Source: an uncultured SAR116 cluster alpha proteobacterium (GTDB lineage Bacteria; Pseudomonadota; Alphaproteobacteria; Puniceispirillales; Marisalimonadaceae). From it: DNA of 64,000 nucleotides. Shown one piece after another: positions 41,038 to 49,552 of this stretch. A program made the position numbers and the translations under genes. The notes beneath the pieces were generated by a model. It searched no databases. It had not been told where the DNA came from and saw nothing but the letters and a program-made list of their open reading frames with translations. The DNA lies in assembly GCA_902530325.1 (NCBI GenBank), contig CACAAB010000003.1, positions 1-64,000 on the forward strand, given 5' to 3'. The number at the start of each line of letters is the position of its first letter. Position 1 is the first letter of the stretch.

Positions 41038-42384
41038 ATGATGTTTAAAAAAATATTAATTGCAAACCGTGGCGATGTAGCACTAAGAGTATTGAGAGCT
41101 TGTAAGGAACTAAATATTGAAACAGTTGCCATTCATTCAACTGCAGACAGCAATGCAATGCATGTTAGGTTAGCTGACGAAACTGTTTGCATTGGTGGAC
41201 CATCATCATCTGAATCATATTTAAACATCCCTGCAATAATAACTGCTGCACAATTAGTTGGCGCAGATGCAGTACACCCAGGAGTGGGTTTTTTATCAGA
41301 AAATGCAGATTTTGCTGAAATCGTAGAGGCTCATAACATTGTTTTTATTGGACCTAAACCAGAACACATAAAATGCATGGGAGATAAAATTCAAGCAAAA
41401 ATTACTGCTAAAGAATTAGGTATTCCTCTTGTGCCAGGCACCAAAAGTGACGTTGTTAATTTTAAAAGTGCATTAATTGAAGCAAAAAAAATTGGCTATC
41501 CAGTGCTAATAAAAGCTGCCTCAGGTGGTGGTGGTAGAGGTATGAAAGTAGCCATGAATGAAAATGAATTAGAGTCTGCTTTTACTTCAGCAAAAAGTGA
41601 AGCAAAGTCAGCATTTGGTGATGATCGTGTCTATATGGAGAGATATCTTAAAAAACCGAGACATATTGAAGTTCAAATTATTGGAGATAAGTATGGTAAC
41701 ACAGTTCATCTCGGTGAAAGAGAATGTTCAATTCAAAGGCGTCATCAAAAAGTAATTGAAGAAGCACCATCACCTGCGATAGATAAAAACACAAGAGATA
41801 AAATAGGTAAAATTGCATCTATGGCTGTAGCAAAAATGGGTTATTTGGGATTGGGTACAATTGAATTCTTGTATGAGGATGGTCAGTTTTTTTTCATTGA
41901 GATGAATACTAGACTACAAGTCGAACACCCGATTACTGAAGCAATCACTGGCATAGATTTAGTAAAAGAACAAATCATGATAGCTGCTGGTGAACCTCTT
42001 TCTTTTAAACAAAATGATGTTAAATTTAATGGCCATGCTATTGAATGCAGAATTAATGCAGAGGACCCAAAAACATTTATTCCCTCACCTGGTAAAATTA
42101 CCCAATTTCATTCTCCCTGCGGTCTAGGCATAAGAATTGAGTCGTGCGTATATTCTGGTTACGTGGTTCCTCCATATTACGATAGTCTTATTGCGAAACT
42201 AATAGTACATGCCCCTAATAGAGAGCAATGTATTCTAAGGCTTAAGCAGGCTTTAAGAGAAATCGTTATTGAACCAATTTCCACAACTATTGATTTACAT
42301 AAAGATATACTAGAAACCACTGTGATGAAAGATGGGTCATATGATATAAGATGGTTAGAAAATAAATTGTTAAATAATAATTAA
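41038..42384 (+). CDS. accC: Biotin carboxylase of acetyl-CoA carboxylase
   Basis: Biotin carboxylase of about 449 residues, ATP-grasp fold. It starts MMFKKILIANRGDVALR; the ATG at 41038 is preferred to a TTG that would overlap accB. GGGGRGMK is the ATP glycine loop, RECSIQRRHQKVIEE and EMNTRLQVEHPITE the catalytic region. It carboxylates biotin on AccB. The neighbour accB and the downstream aat match the usual alphaproteobacterial order. Confidence 0.96.
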   Translation: MMFKKILIANRGDVALRVLRACKELNIETVAIHSTADSNAMHVRLADETVCIGGPSSSESYLNIPAIITAAQLVGADAVHPGVGFLSENADFAEIVEAHNIVFIGPKPEHIKCMGDKIQAKITAKELGIPLVPGTKSDVVNFKSALIEAKKIGYPVLIKAASGGGGRGMKVAMNENELESAFTSAKSEAKSAFGDDRVYMERYLKKPRHIEVQIIGDKYGNTVHLGERECSIQRRHQKVIEEAPSPAIDKNTRDKIGKIASMAVAKMGYLGLGTIEFLYEDGQFFFIEMNTRLQVEHPITEAITGIDLVKEQIMIAAGEPLSFKQNDVKFNGHAIECRINAEDPKTFIPSPGKITQFHSPCGLGIRIESCVYSGYVVPPYYDSLIAKLIVHAPNREQCILRLKQALREIVIEPISTTIDLHKDILETTVMKDGSYDIRWLENKLLNNN

Positions 42385-42414
42385 AATATTTATCATTCGA
42401 CCCAATATATATTC

Positions 42415-43089
42415 TTGAGAACTAAAGATAATAAAATAATTACTCCAGACCAGCTTATAAGAGCTTATATGCTTGGTATGTTTCCTATGTCAGAGAGCAG
42501 AACAAATAAGAAGTTTTTCTTTGTTGATCCAGAATTTAGAGCTGTTATTCCAATCTTTAATTTTCATATATCAAAAAGCCTTCTACGTATTGTCAAAAAA
42601 AGACCTTTTAAAATTACTTTAAATAAAGCTTTTCCAAATGTCATTAGATCATGTGCAACTATCAACAGAACTGAAACATGGATAAACAAAGAAATAGAAA
42701 GCTTATTTATTTCTCTGTATGAAATGAAATGCGCTCATTCAGTAGAATGTTGGAAAGATGACAAATTGGTTGGGGGTGTATATGGATTAGCAATAGGAGG
42801 AGTTTTTTTTGCAGAATCTATGTTTAGTGCCATGCCAAATGGAAGTAAAATAGCTTTATTAAATCTTGTAGCAAGATTGTGGAGAACGGGTTTTAGAATT
42901 TTAGATGTTCAGTTTTTAAATGACCATTTATTACAATTTGGGGCTTATGAAATAAGTAAAAATGAATTTCAGGCGGATCTTCAAAAAGCAATTCAATTAG
43001 AAGTAGACATTTTGTCTTTTGGCGAAACAGATGTTGATTTTTCTAATTGTTTATCATCCTTTTTGCAAGCAAGAATAGAAATGTCATAA
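42415..43089 (+). CDS. aat: Leucyl/phenylalanyl-tRNA--protein transferase
   Basis: Aminoacyl transferase of 224 residues that adds Leu or Phe to proteins with N-terminal Arg or Lys, marking them for ClpAP through ClpS. Motifs: YMLGMFPMSES, VDPEFRAVIP, VGGVYGLAIGGVFFAESMFS and LDVQFLNDHLLQFGAYEI. The start appears to be a TTG at 42415 with no good ribosome site. The 3' end overlaps the convergent DUF2155 gene by 97 bp. The adaptor and protease it serves, clpS and clpA, are also in this window. Confidence 0.94.
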   Translation: MRTKDNKIITPDQLIRAYMLGMFPMSESRTNKKFFFVDPEFRAVIPIFNFHISKSLLRIVKKRPFKITLNKAFPNVIRSCATINRTETWINKEIESLFISLYEMKCAHSVECWKDDKLVGGVYGLAIGGVFFAESMFSAMPNGSKIALLNLVARLWRTGFRILDVQFLNDHLLQFGAYEISKNEFQADLQKAIQLEVDILSFGETDVDFSNCLSSFLQARIEMS

Positions 43090-43424
43090 ACTGAATTTTC
43101 TAGTGCATTTAGAGCAGGACTAGAAGCAAACATCCACCCCTTAAACTTAACTTCTGACAGTCTATCAGAATTATCTTTTATTCTTATATATGCTAATGAT
43201 TCAGGTTTAAATATAGGTTTTGAAAAAACACACCTTTCAACGAAAATATCTAATACCCCAAATTTATAAGTCTTGGCTACATCAACTTCAAAAGTCTTTA
43301 TTCGGGCCGTAATTTTGTCCAAACCTTGGATTACTAATCTATTGCCTTCAATCCATTGTGAAGCAAATATAGTTTTTGAAATTGATAAGAAAATTATTAT
43401 AATAAAAATTTCTAAAAGTCGCAT
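42993..43424 (-). CDS. DUF2155 periplasmic protein
   Basis: Exported protein of 143 residues with a signal peptide (1-21). The body matches DUF2155: LVIQGLDKITARIKTFEVDV, FGVLDIFVERC, FKGWMFASSPALNALENSVYDISILAC. Members are small alphaproteobacterial secreted proteins of unknown function, commonly next to accC/aat and mla genes. The C terminus extends past the conserved end with a serine- and lysine-rich tail, and this tail lies over the 3' end of aat. It follows mlaD by 31 bp on the same strand. Confidence 0.85.
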   Translation of the reverse strand: MRLLEIFIIIIFLSISKTIFASQWIEGNRLVIQGLDKITARIKTFEVDVAKTYKFGVLDIFVERCVFSKPIFKPESLAYIRIKDNSDRLSEVKFKGWMFASSPALNALENSVYDISILACKKDDKQLEKSTSVSPKDKMSTSN

Positions 43425-43455
43425 TATTATAACCTAAGTGATATTTGGATATTTG

Positions 43456-43896
43456 TTACTCTTTTGAAAATACAACTTTGCCTAGCAAATCTGTAAAGCT
43501 TACAGCATCAGTAGTATCATATATAATATCATCTGGTTTAAGATATGTTTCAGATGAGCCAGGTATAATATCCAAAAAATTACCTCCTAAAAGGGAAGAA
43601 GATGTAATTCTTGCTTGCGAGTCATCTGGTATCTTTATTTCGTTATTGAGCTTGATATAGATTTTGGCATTATAATCGGCCAGATCAAGATCCAATTTAG
43701 TAATCTTCCCTACATTTATACCTGATATTTTTACATCATCACCATTTTTCAAACCTGCTGAAGAACCAAATATAAGAGATATATTATAGCCGTCAGTTTG
43801 ATTCTTATCAATTGATTGCATACCTAATATTAAAAAGAATATGGCTGTTATTAAAACAACTGCCCCCATCAAAATTTCAATAGAACTGTATCTCAT
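43456..43896 (-). CDS. mlaD: MlaD-family lipid transport protein
   Basis: MCE-domain protein of 146 residues with one N-terminal membrane helix (about 8-26) and the MCE domain (35-115: LIFGSSAGLKNGDDVKISGINVGKI). In the Mla system MlaD forms the hexameric ring that passes phospholipid between the inner-membrane transporter and the periplasm. The permease and ATPase genes (mlaE, mlaF) are not next to it here. It is the first gene of a two-gene unit with DUF2155. Confidence 0.92.
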   Translation of the reverse strand: MRYSSIEILMGAVVLITAIFFLILGMQSIDKNQTDGYNISLIFGSSAGLKNGDDVKISGINVGKITKLDLDLADYNAKIYIKLNNEIKIPDDSQARITSSSLLGGNFLDIIPGSSETYLKPDDIIYDTTDAVSFTDLLGKVVFSKE

Positions 43897-44068
43897 ATTT
43901 AATATTCCTAGTAAGTTTTTTTACCAATATTATATCTCATTTATAAAAATAATAAATCAGCATTATTAATTTTATTTTTAATAAATTTTTTTAACACTTA
44001 AAAATTAAGTAAAATTAATGAGTTAAAAAAAAAAATAAAAAAAATTGAATTATGTGCTTTACGAATGC

Positions 44069-44115
44069 ATACTAAATCATGTACTTTAAATTGCCGCTAT
44101 TACTATATCTTGTGT
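44069..44115. promoter_or_regulatory. Pair of NrdR-like boxes upstream of nrdJ
   Basis: The box at 44100-44115 (TTACTATATCTTGTGT) agrees at 13 of 16 positions with the known NrdR consensus acaCwAtATaTwGtgt. A weaker related box lies at 44069-44084, exactly 31 bp to the left. NrdR boxes typically occur as pairs about three helical turns apart, which supports the reading. NrdR represses ribonucleotide reductase genes when dATP is high. Confidence 0.6.
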
Positions 44116-44124
44116 TTATCCACA
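44116..44124. promoter_or_regulatory. DnaA box 1 (TTATCCACA)
   Basis: Perfect DnaA box directly touching the right NrdR-like box. It and the next box are both followed by GG. DnaA regulates the nrdAB genes of E. coli, so a role in nrdJ control is possible. Confidence 0.6.
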
Positions 44125-44223
44125 GGCTATCGTAGTAACAAAAATTCATAAAACAAAGAATAAATTAAGGAAAAACAACGCTTTATTGAAATAATTTTTT
44201 TAAATTAACTACCAAAAAGTAAG

Positions 44224-44232
44224 TTATCCACA
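44224..44232. promoter_or_regulatory. DnaA box 2 (TTATCCACA)
   Basis: Second perfect DnaA box, 108 bp from the first and 68 bp before the nrdJ start, in the same orientation. Confidence 0.6.
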
Positions 44233-44300
44233 GGTAGTTTTTTAAAAATGTAAGAACAGATTCTGAGAATTGTTTTCTTTATTGTAAAAAAGGAAAAAAG

Positions 44301-47300
44301 ATGAAATTTGAAAGACAATTTACAAAAAAAGGAAATGATGCATATGCAGGTATGGAATTTAAAACCACTACCAGTGAAATTAAAAATCCCGATGGTACTG
44401 TAGTATTTAGTGCGCCTAATATTGAAGTGCCTGCTAACTATTCTCAAGTTGCCGCAGATATTATTGCACAAAAATATTTTCGTAAAGCTGGTGTCCCATT
44501 ATATCTCAAAAAAGTAAAAGAAGAAAATGTACCAAATTGGTTATGGCGTTCAGAACCAGATAAATTAAAATTAGATAAGTTACCAGAAGATCAAAGATAC
44601 AAAGGCGAAGAATCAGCAAAACAAGTGTTTAACAGACTTGCTGGTACGTGGACATACTGGGGATGGAAGGGTAATTATTTTACAACTGAAGATGATGCAA
44701 AGACTTACTTTGATGAAATGAGATTTATGCTAGCGGCACAAATGTGTGCTCCAAACTCACCACAATGGTTTAATACAGGCTTGCACTGGGCTTATGGTAT
44801 AGATGGTCCTAGTCAAGGTCACTTCTATGTTGACTTCAAAACAAAAAAACTTGTAAAATCTCGATCCTCATATGAACATCCACAACCGCACGCCTGTTTC
44901 ATTCAATCTGTAGCAGATGACCTTGTCAATGAAGGCGGGATAATGGACCTTTGGGTCAGAGAGGCCAGGTTATTCAAATATGGTTCTGGAACAGGATCCA
45001 ATTTTTCTAAATTAAGAGGCAGTACTGAAGGTTTATCAGGTGGTGGAAGATCTTCAGGAATGATGAGTTTTTTAAGAATAGGTGATAGAGCTGCTGGAGC
45101 AATCAAATCTGGTGGTACTACGAGAAGAGCTGCAAAAATGGTCACAGTTGATATAGACCATCCTGATATAGAAGAGTATATAAACTGGAAAGTCGTTGAA
45201 GAACAAAAAGTTGCCGCGCTGGTAGCAGGCTCAAAACTAACTGCAAAAAATTTAAAATCCGTCATGGATGCTTGCAATTTAGAACATTATAATGACAAAG
45301 ACAAATTAAATCCAAAAGTTAATAACGAGCTTAAAAAATCAATATTAAATTGCCGTGCAGTAATGATACCTGAAAATTACATACAAAGGGTAATTCAATT
45401 TGCCGGCCAAGGATTTAAAGAAATTGAATTCCAAACTTACGATACAGATTGGGATAGCGAAGCTTACTTAACTGTATCTGGGCAGAATTCAAATAATTCA
45501 GTAAGAGTTAGTAATGAATTTTTAGAAAAAGTATCTCAAAATAGTGAATGGGATCTAATAAGAAGGACTGATGGCGGCGTCCATAAAACAGTAGATGCAA
45601 AAGAATTATGGTCAAAGATTTCTGAAGCTGCATGGGCCTGTGCAGACCCTGGTTTACAATATGATACTACTATTAATGAATGGCATACTTGTCCAAATGC
45701 TGGTAGAATTAATGCATCTAATCCTTGCTCTGAATATATGTTCATTGATGATACTGCCTGTAATTTAGCATCAATAAATTTGTTACAGTTTAAGAAAGAT
45801 GATGCCTCATTTGATATAAAAGCATATGAGTATACAACTAGATTGTGGACACTAACCCTTGAAATTTCAGTAATGATGGCACAATTCCCTTCAAAAGAAA
45901 TTGCACAGAGATCTTATGAATATAGAACACTTGGACTAGGTTACGCAAATATTGGTGGCTTATTAATGTCTTGGGGTATCCCTTATGACAGTGATCAAGG
46001 AAGATCTATTTGCGCTGCTCTTACGTCAATAATGACTGGGATATCATATGCAACATCAGCAGAAATCGCAGGCGAATTAGGACCATTTCCTAAATATAAA
46101 GAAAATGCAAATAGTATGTTAAAAGTGATAAGAAACCACAAAAGAGCATCAGAAGGAAAAACTAGAGGTTATGAGAACTTATCTATAAATCCTGTTCCTC
46201 TAATGTCTGAGGACTGTCCTGATCACAACTTAATTACAGCGGCTAAAGATGCATGGGCTAAAGCACTCTCTTTAGGTGAAAAAAATGGCTATAGAAACGC
46301 TCAAGCTACGGTAATAGCCCCAACTGGAACAATTGGATTAGTTATGGATTGTGACACTACTGGTATTGAACCTGATTTTGCAATGGTTAAATTTAAAAAA
46401 TTAGCAGGTGGTGGATATTTTAAAATTATCAATCGTGTGGTTCCTGAAGCTCTTGCACATTTAGGATATGATACAGACCAAATTAGTGATATGCAAAAAT
46501 ATGCTGTTGGTGCTGGAAGCTTAAAAGAGTGTCAAGCAATAAGTCACAATGCATTAATTTCAAAAGGTTTCACCGATAGAGAGATAAAATTAATCGAAGA
46601 CTCTCTAGAGTCAGCATTTGATATTAAATTCGTATTCAATCAATTTACTTTAGGTGAAGAATTTTGCAAAAAAACATTAGGTATTTCTTCTGAACAATTG
46701 AATGACTTTAGTTTTAATATGCTAGAGTTTTTGGGCTTCACCCAAGAAGAAATAGATGTAGCAAACATTCATGTATGTGGAGCTATGACTTTAGAAGGTG
46801 CTCCTCATTTGAATAAAGAACACCTTGCTGTATTTGATTGTGCAAATGTCTGTGGACGAATAGGAAAGAGATTCTTATCTGTTGACAGTCATATTAAAAT
46901 GATGGCAGCAGCCCAATCTTTTATATCTGGAGCCATTTCCAAAACTATAAATATGCCCAACGAAGCTTCTATAGATGATTGTAGTGATGCCTATATGTTG
47001 TCATGGAAATTAGGAATTAAAGCTAATGCACTGTATAGAGATGGTTCAAAATTAAGCCAGCCATTAAACTCTGCACTCCTAGATGAAGATGATACTACAA
47101 ATGAACAAGATATAACAAAACGAACCAGTGAAGTTGTTGAGAAGATTGTTGAAAGAGTTGTTAGGGCTGAACGTGAAAAATTACCTCACAGAAGGAAAGG
47201 CTATACTCAGAAGGCAATGGTTGGTGGTCACAAAGTCTATCTTAGAACTGGTGAATATGAAAATGGAAAATTAGGTGAAATTTTTATAGATATGCATAAA

Positions 47301-47897
47301 GAAGGTGCAGCTTTTAGGTCTTTAATGAATAACTTTGCTATTGCAGTGTCAATTGGTTTGCAATACGGCGTTCCTTTAGAAGAATTTGTTGAAGCTTATA
47401 CCTTTACACGCTTTGAACCTCAAGGAATGGTAACTGGGAATGATACTATTAAAATGTCAACTTCAATCCTTGATTATATTTTTAGAGAATTGGCTATATC
47501 ATATTTAGATCGAAACGATCTTGGTCACGTAGGACCAGACGATCTAGATTCAAGCACTACTGGCTCAGGTGATAATAAAGCACTGTTCTCAGAAAAAGTA
47601 GCTAGTCGAGGCTTTGTAAGGCGAGAGTTAAAAGTTGTATCAGGAGGGTCAAACAATATTTCAGTAATGCCACAAACCACTTCTCTCAAAGATGAAGATA
47701 TAAAATTATCAGAAGATAATGATACTACTACAATTACAATTGATGAAACAAAAGCTCCAAGTCTTTCTCAGGAAATAGAAGCCAAAATCAAGGGTTATGA
47801 AGGTGAAGCTTGTGGAGAATGTGGAAATTTCACCCTAGTAAGAAATGGGACGTGTATGAAATGTAATACATGTGGTGCTACTTCAGGTTGTTCTTAA
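44301..47897 (+). CDS. nrdJ: Adenosylcobalamin-dependent ribonucleotide reductase (class II)
   Basis: Class II ribonucleotide reductase of 1198 residues, reducing ribonucleotides with adenosylcobalamin, so the cell needs B12. The catalytic finger loop with N-x-C-x-E is in [10 protein letters not shown], the redox cysteines in PHACFIQS and [12 protein letters not shown], and the phosphate loop in IAPTGTIG. The C-terminal tail [18 protein letters not shown]... carries two CxxC pairs for re-reduction or zinc. The start has GGAAAA close by. It heads a plus-strand run with ridA and a FemAB-like gene. NrdR-like and DnaA boxes lie upstream. Confidence 0.96.
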   Translation: MKFERQFTKKGNDAYAGMEFKTTTSEIKNPDGTVVFSAPNIEVPANYSQVAADIIAQKYFRKAGVPLYLKKVKEENVPNWLWRSEPDKLKLDKLPEDQRYKGEESAKQVFNRLAGTWTYWGWKGNYFTTEDDAKTYFDEMRFMLAAQMCAPNSPQWFNTGLHWAYGIDGPSQGHFYVDFKTKKLVKSRSSYEHPQPHACFIQSVADDLVNEGGIMDLWVREARLFKYGSGTGSNFSKLRGSTEGLSGGGRSSGMMSFLRIGDRAAGAIKSGGTTRRAAKMVTVDIDHPDIEEYINWKVVEEQKVAALVAGSKLTAKNLKSVMDACNLEHYNDKDKLNPKVNNELKKSILNCRAVMIPENYIQRVIQFAGQGFKEIEFQTYDTDWDSEAYLTVSGQNSNNSVRVSNEFLEKVSQNSEWDLIRRTDGGVHKTVDAKELWSKISEAAWACADPGLQYDTTINEWHTCPNAGRINASNPCSEYMFIDDTACNLASINLLQFKKDDASFDIKAYEYTTRLWTLTLEISVMMAQFPSKEIAQRSYEYRTLGLGYANIGGLLMSWGIPYDSDQGRSICAALTSIMTGISYATSAEIAGELGPFPKYKENANSMLKVIRNHKRASEGKTRGYENLSINPVPLMSEDCPDHNLITAAKDAWAKALSLGEKNGYRNAQATVIAPTGTIGLVMDCDTTGIEPDFAMVKFKKLAGGGYFKIINRVVPEALAHLGYDTDQISDMQKYAVGAGSLKECQAISHNALISKGFTDREIKLIEDSLESAFDIKFVFNQFTLGEEFCKKTLGISSEQLNDFSFNMLEFLGFTQEEIDVANIHVCGAMTLEGAPHLNKEHLAVFDCANVCGRIGKRFLSVDSHIKMMAAAQSFISGAISKTINMPNEASIDDCSDAYMLSWKLGIKANALYRDGSKLSQPLNSALLDEDDTTNEQDITKRTSEVVEKIVERVVRAEREKLPHRRKGYTQKAMVGGHKVYLRTGEYENGKLGEIFIDMHKEGAAFRSLMNNFAIAVSIGLQYGVPLEEFVEAYTFTRFEPQGMVTGNDTIKMSTSILDYIFRELAISYLDRNDLGHVGPDDLDSSTTGSGDNKALFSEKVASRGFVRRELKVVSGGSNNISVMPQTTSLKDEDIKLSEDNDTTTITIDETKAPSLSQEIEAKIKGYEGEACGECGNFTLVRNGTCMKCNTCGATSGCS

Positions 47898-47911
47898 ATT
47901 AAGGAATTTAA

Positions 47912-48382
47912 ATGAATATAGATATTAACAAACGATTAGAAGAATTAAATATAGATATTGAAAATGCTAGTGCTCCAGCAGGAAGTTACATTCCATACGT
48001 AATATCAAATAACTTAGTTTTCATATCAGGACAATTACCTTTTATTAATGGAGAATTAACTATAAAAGGGAAAATTGGAGATAATGTCTCTGTTGAAGAG
48101 GGAATTCAGATGGCTGAAGCTTGCGCAATGTCTTTGCTAAGCCAATTAAAGGAAGCTTGCAATGGTGATCTTAATAAAGTCAAAAGAGTCGTTAAATTAG
48201 GTGGATTTGTAGCCTCAACACCAGACTTTACTGATCAACCTAAGATAATAAACGGAGCATCGGATTTATTCGTTAAAATTTTTGGGGAACAAGGGAAACA
48301 CGCTAGATTTGCAGTTGGAGCACCAGCGCTTCCAAGAAATGTCCCAGTAGAAATCGAAGGTATTTTTGAGATTGAAAATTAA
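47912..48382 (+). CDS. RidA/YjgF-family protein
   Basis: RidA (YER057c/UK114) family protein of 156 residues. Motifs: SAPAGSYIPYV near the N terminus, FISGQLPF, and the C-terminal HARFAVGAPALPRNVPVEIEG with the conserved arginine region. Proteins of this type, in particular the longer subgroup with GxPALPxxxxVEIE, deaminate reactive enamine intermediates or act on related ones. It is 14 bp after nrdJ, so read-through from that gene is likely. Confidence 0.9.
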   Translation: MNIDINKRLEELNIDIENASAPAGSYIPYVISNNLVFISGQLPFINGELTIKGKIGDNVSVEEGIQMAEACAMSLLSQLKEACNGDLNKVKRVVKLGGFVASTPDFTDQPKIINGASDLFVKIFGEQGKHARFAVGAPALPRNVPVEIEGIFEIEN

Positions 48383-48409
48383 ATTATATTTTCTTAAAAC
48401 CCTTTGATA

Positions 48410-49552
48410 ATGAAAGTTGAGTTAATATCCAAATTATCAGATATAGATAAAAGTGATTGGAATAATCTAAATACTTATAATCATCCATTTACATCTTATG
48501 ATTTTTTGAATTCTTTGGAAGTTTCAAAATCAGTTCATTCATCAACAGGCTGGAATCCTCAACACATAATAATTAAAAATAAAAATCAGGAAATAATAGG
48601 AGTTTCCCCAAATTATTTAAAAATGCACTCATACGGTGAATATATTTTTGACCATTCTTGGGCAAATGCTTTTGAAAATGCTGGTGGGCAATATTATCCC
48701 AAACTAATTTGCGCAATCCCTTTTACACCTGCAACTGGTCCAAGGATTATGATCAACCCTGAAAATACAGACCATAAAAAAATCTTTGAATTAATAATAA
48801 ATACATATGAATTGATTGTCAGAGATAACAAATTGAGTTCAGCACATATTAACTTCACTACAGATGACTTTAATAAAAGATTGCAAAACAATAATTGGAT
48901 AAGAAGAACGGGATTACAATTCCACTGGCATAACAATAATTATAAAACATTTGACGACTTTTTAAATGAACTGAAGAGTTCAAAAAGAAAAGCAATCAGA
49001 AATGAAAGAAAAAAAATTAAAAATACAAACTTAGTTATTGAAAAATTAACTGGTGAACAACTAAACGATGAAATATGGGATTCTTTTTATAATTTTTATT
49101 TAAACACAGTAGATAAAAAATGGGGAGGTGCATATTTAACTAAAGAATTTTTCCATTTGCTAAATGATACAATGAAAAACGATATTTTATTAATTATAGC
49201 TAAACAAGACGAAAAAGTTGTCGCTGGCGCTTTGAACTTTATTAGTAAAAATATTCTTTATGGTAGAAATTGGGGTTCTATTGTAAATATTCCTTTTTTA
49301 CATTTTGAACTTTGTTATTACCAAGCGATTGAATATGCAATTGAAAATAACATCAAAATAGTTGAAGCAGGTGCACAAGGTCATCACAAAATACAAAGAG
49401 GGTATATTGCAAAACCAATTTATAGTAATCATTTTGTGCTAAATGATTCTTTTGCAAAAGCCATTAAAAATTTTACTAAATTAGAAGAAATGGAAATTAA
49501 CAAACAAATAAAGTTTATTAATACAAAAAATTCTCCATACTCAAATATTTAA
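48410..49552 (+). CDS. FemAB-like/GNAT acyltransferase (DUF482)
   Basis: GNAT-fold protein of about 380 residues from the ATG at 48410. It belongs to the DUF482/PF04339 peptidogalycan-type family: ISKLSDIDKSDWNNL, HPFTSYDFLNSLE, HPQLIC-like AIPFTPATGPRI, the paired W..HWHN segment, and C-terminal VEAGAQGHHKIQRGYIAKPIYSNH. Members carry two GNAT domains, and the substrate is unknown. The gene ends overlapping the convergent clpA stop by 4 bp. Confidence 0.85.
   Translation: MKVELISKLSDIDKSDWNNLNTYNHPFTSYDFLNSLEVSKSVHSSTGWNPQHIIIKNKNQEIIGVSPNYLKMHSYGEYIFDHSWANAFENAGGQYYPKLICAIPFTPATGPRIMINPENTDHKKIFELIINTYELIVRDNKLSSAHINFTTDDFNKRLQNNNWIRRTGLQFHWHNNNYKTFDDFLNELKSSKRKAIRNERKKIKNTNLVIEKLTGEQLNDEIWDSFYNFYLNTVDKKWGGAYLTKEFFHLLNDTMKNDILLIIAKQDEKVVAGALNFISKNILYGRNWGSIVNIPFLHFELCYYQAIEYAIENNIKIVEAGAQGHHKIQRGYIAKPIYSNHFVLNDSFAKAIKNFTKLEEMEINKQIKFINTKNSPYSNI

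Larger units (their letters stand above)
43897..44300. other. 404-bp nrdJ upstream region
   Basis: No gene is visible. The left third is very AT-rich with a run of A around 44026-44044. The centre and right contain two NrdR-like boxes and two perfect DnaA boxes listed separately. It must hold the nrdJ promoter and that of mlaD. Confidence 0.7.

Noticed and set aside
43897-44300. Chromosomal replication origin based on two perfect DnaA boxes and AT-rich DNA
   Set aside because: Only two boxes, no cluster, and no origin-linked genes (hemE, dnaA, parAB, gidA) around. Regulation of nrdJ explains them better.
43897-44300. Cobalamin riboswitch before the B12-dependent reductase
   Set aside because: No B12-box-like conserved sequence or stable multi-stem structure could be seen in this AT-rich region.
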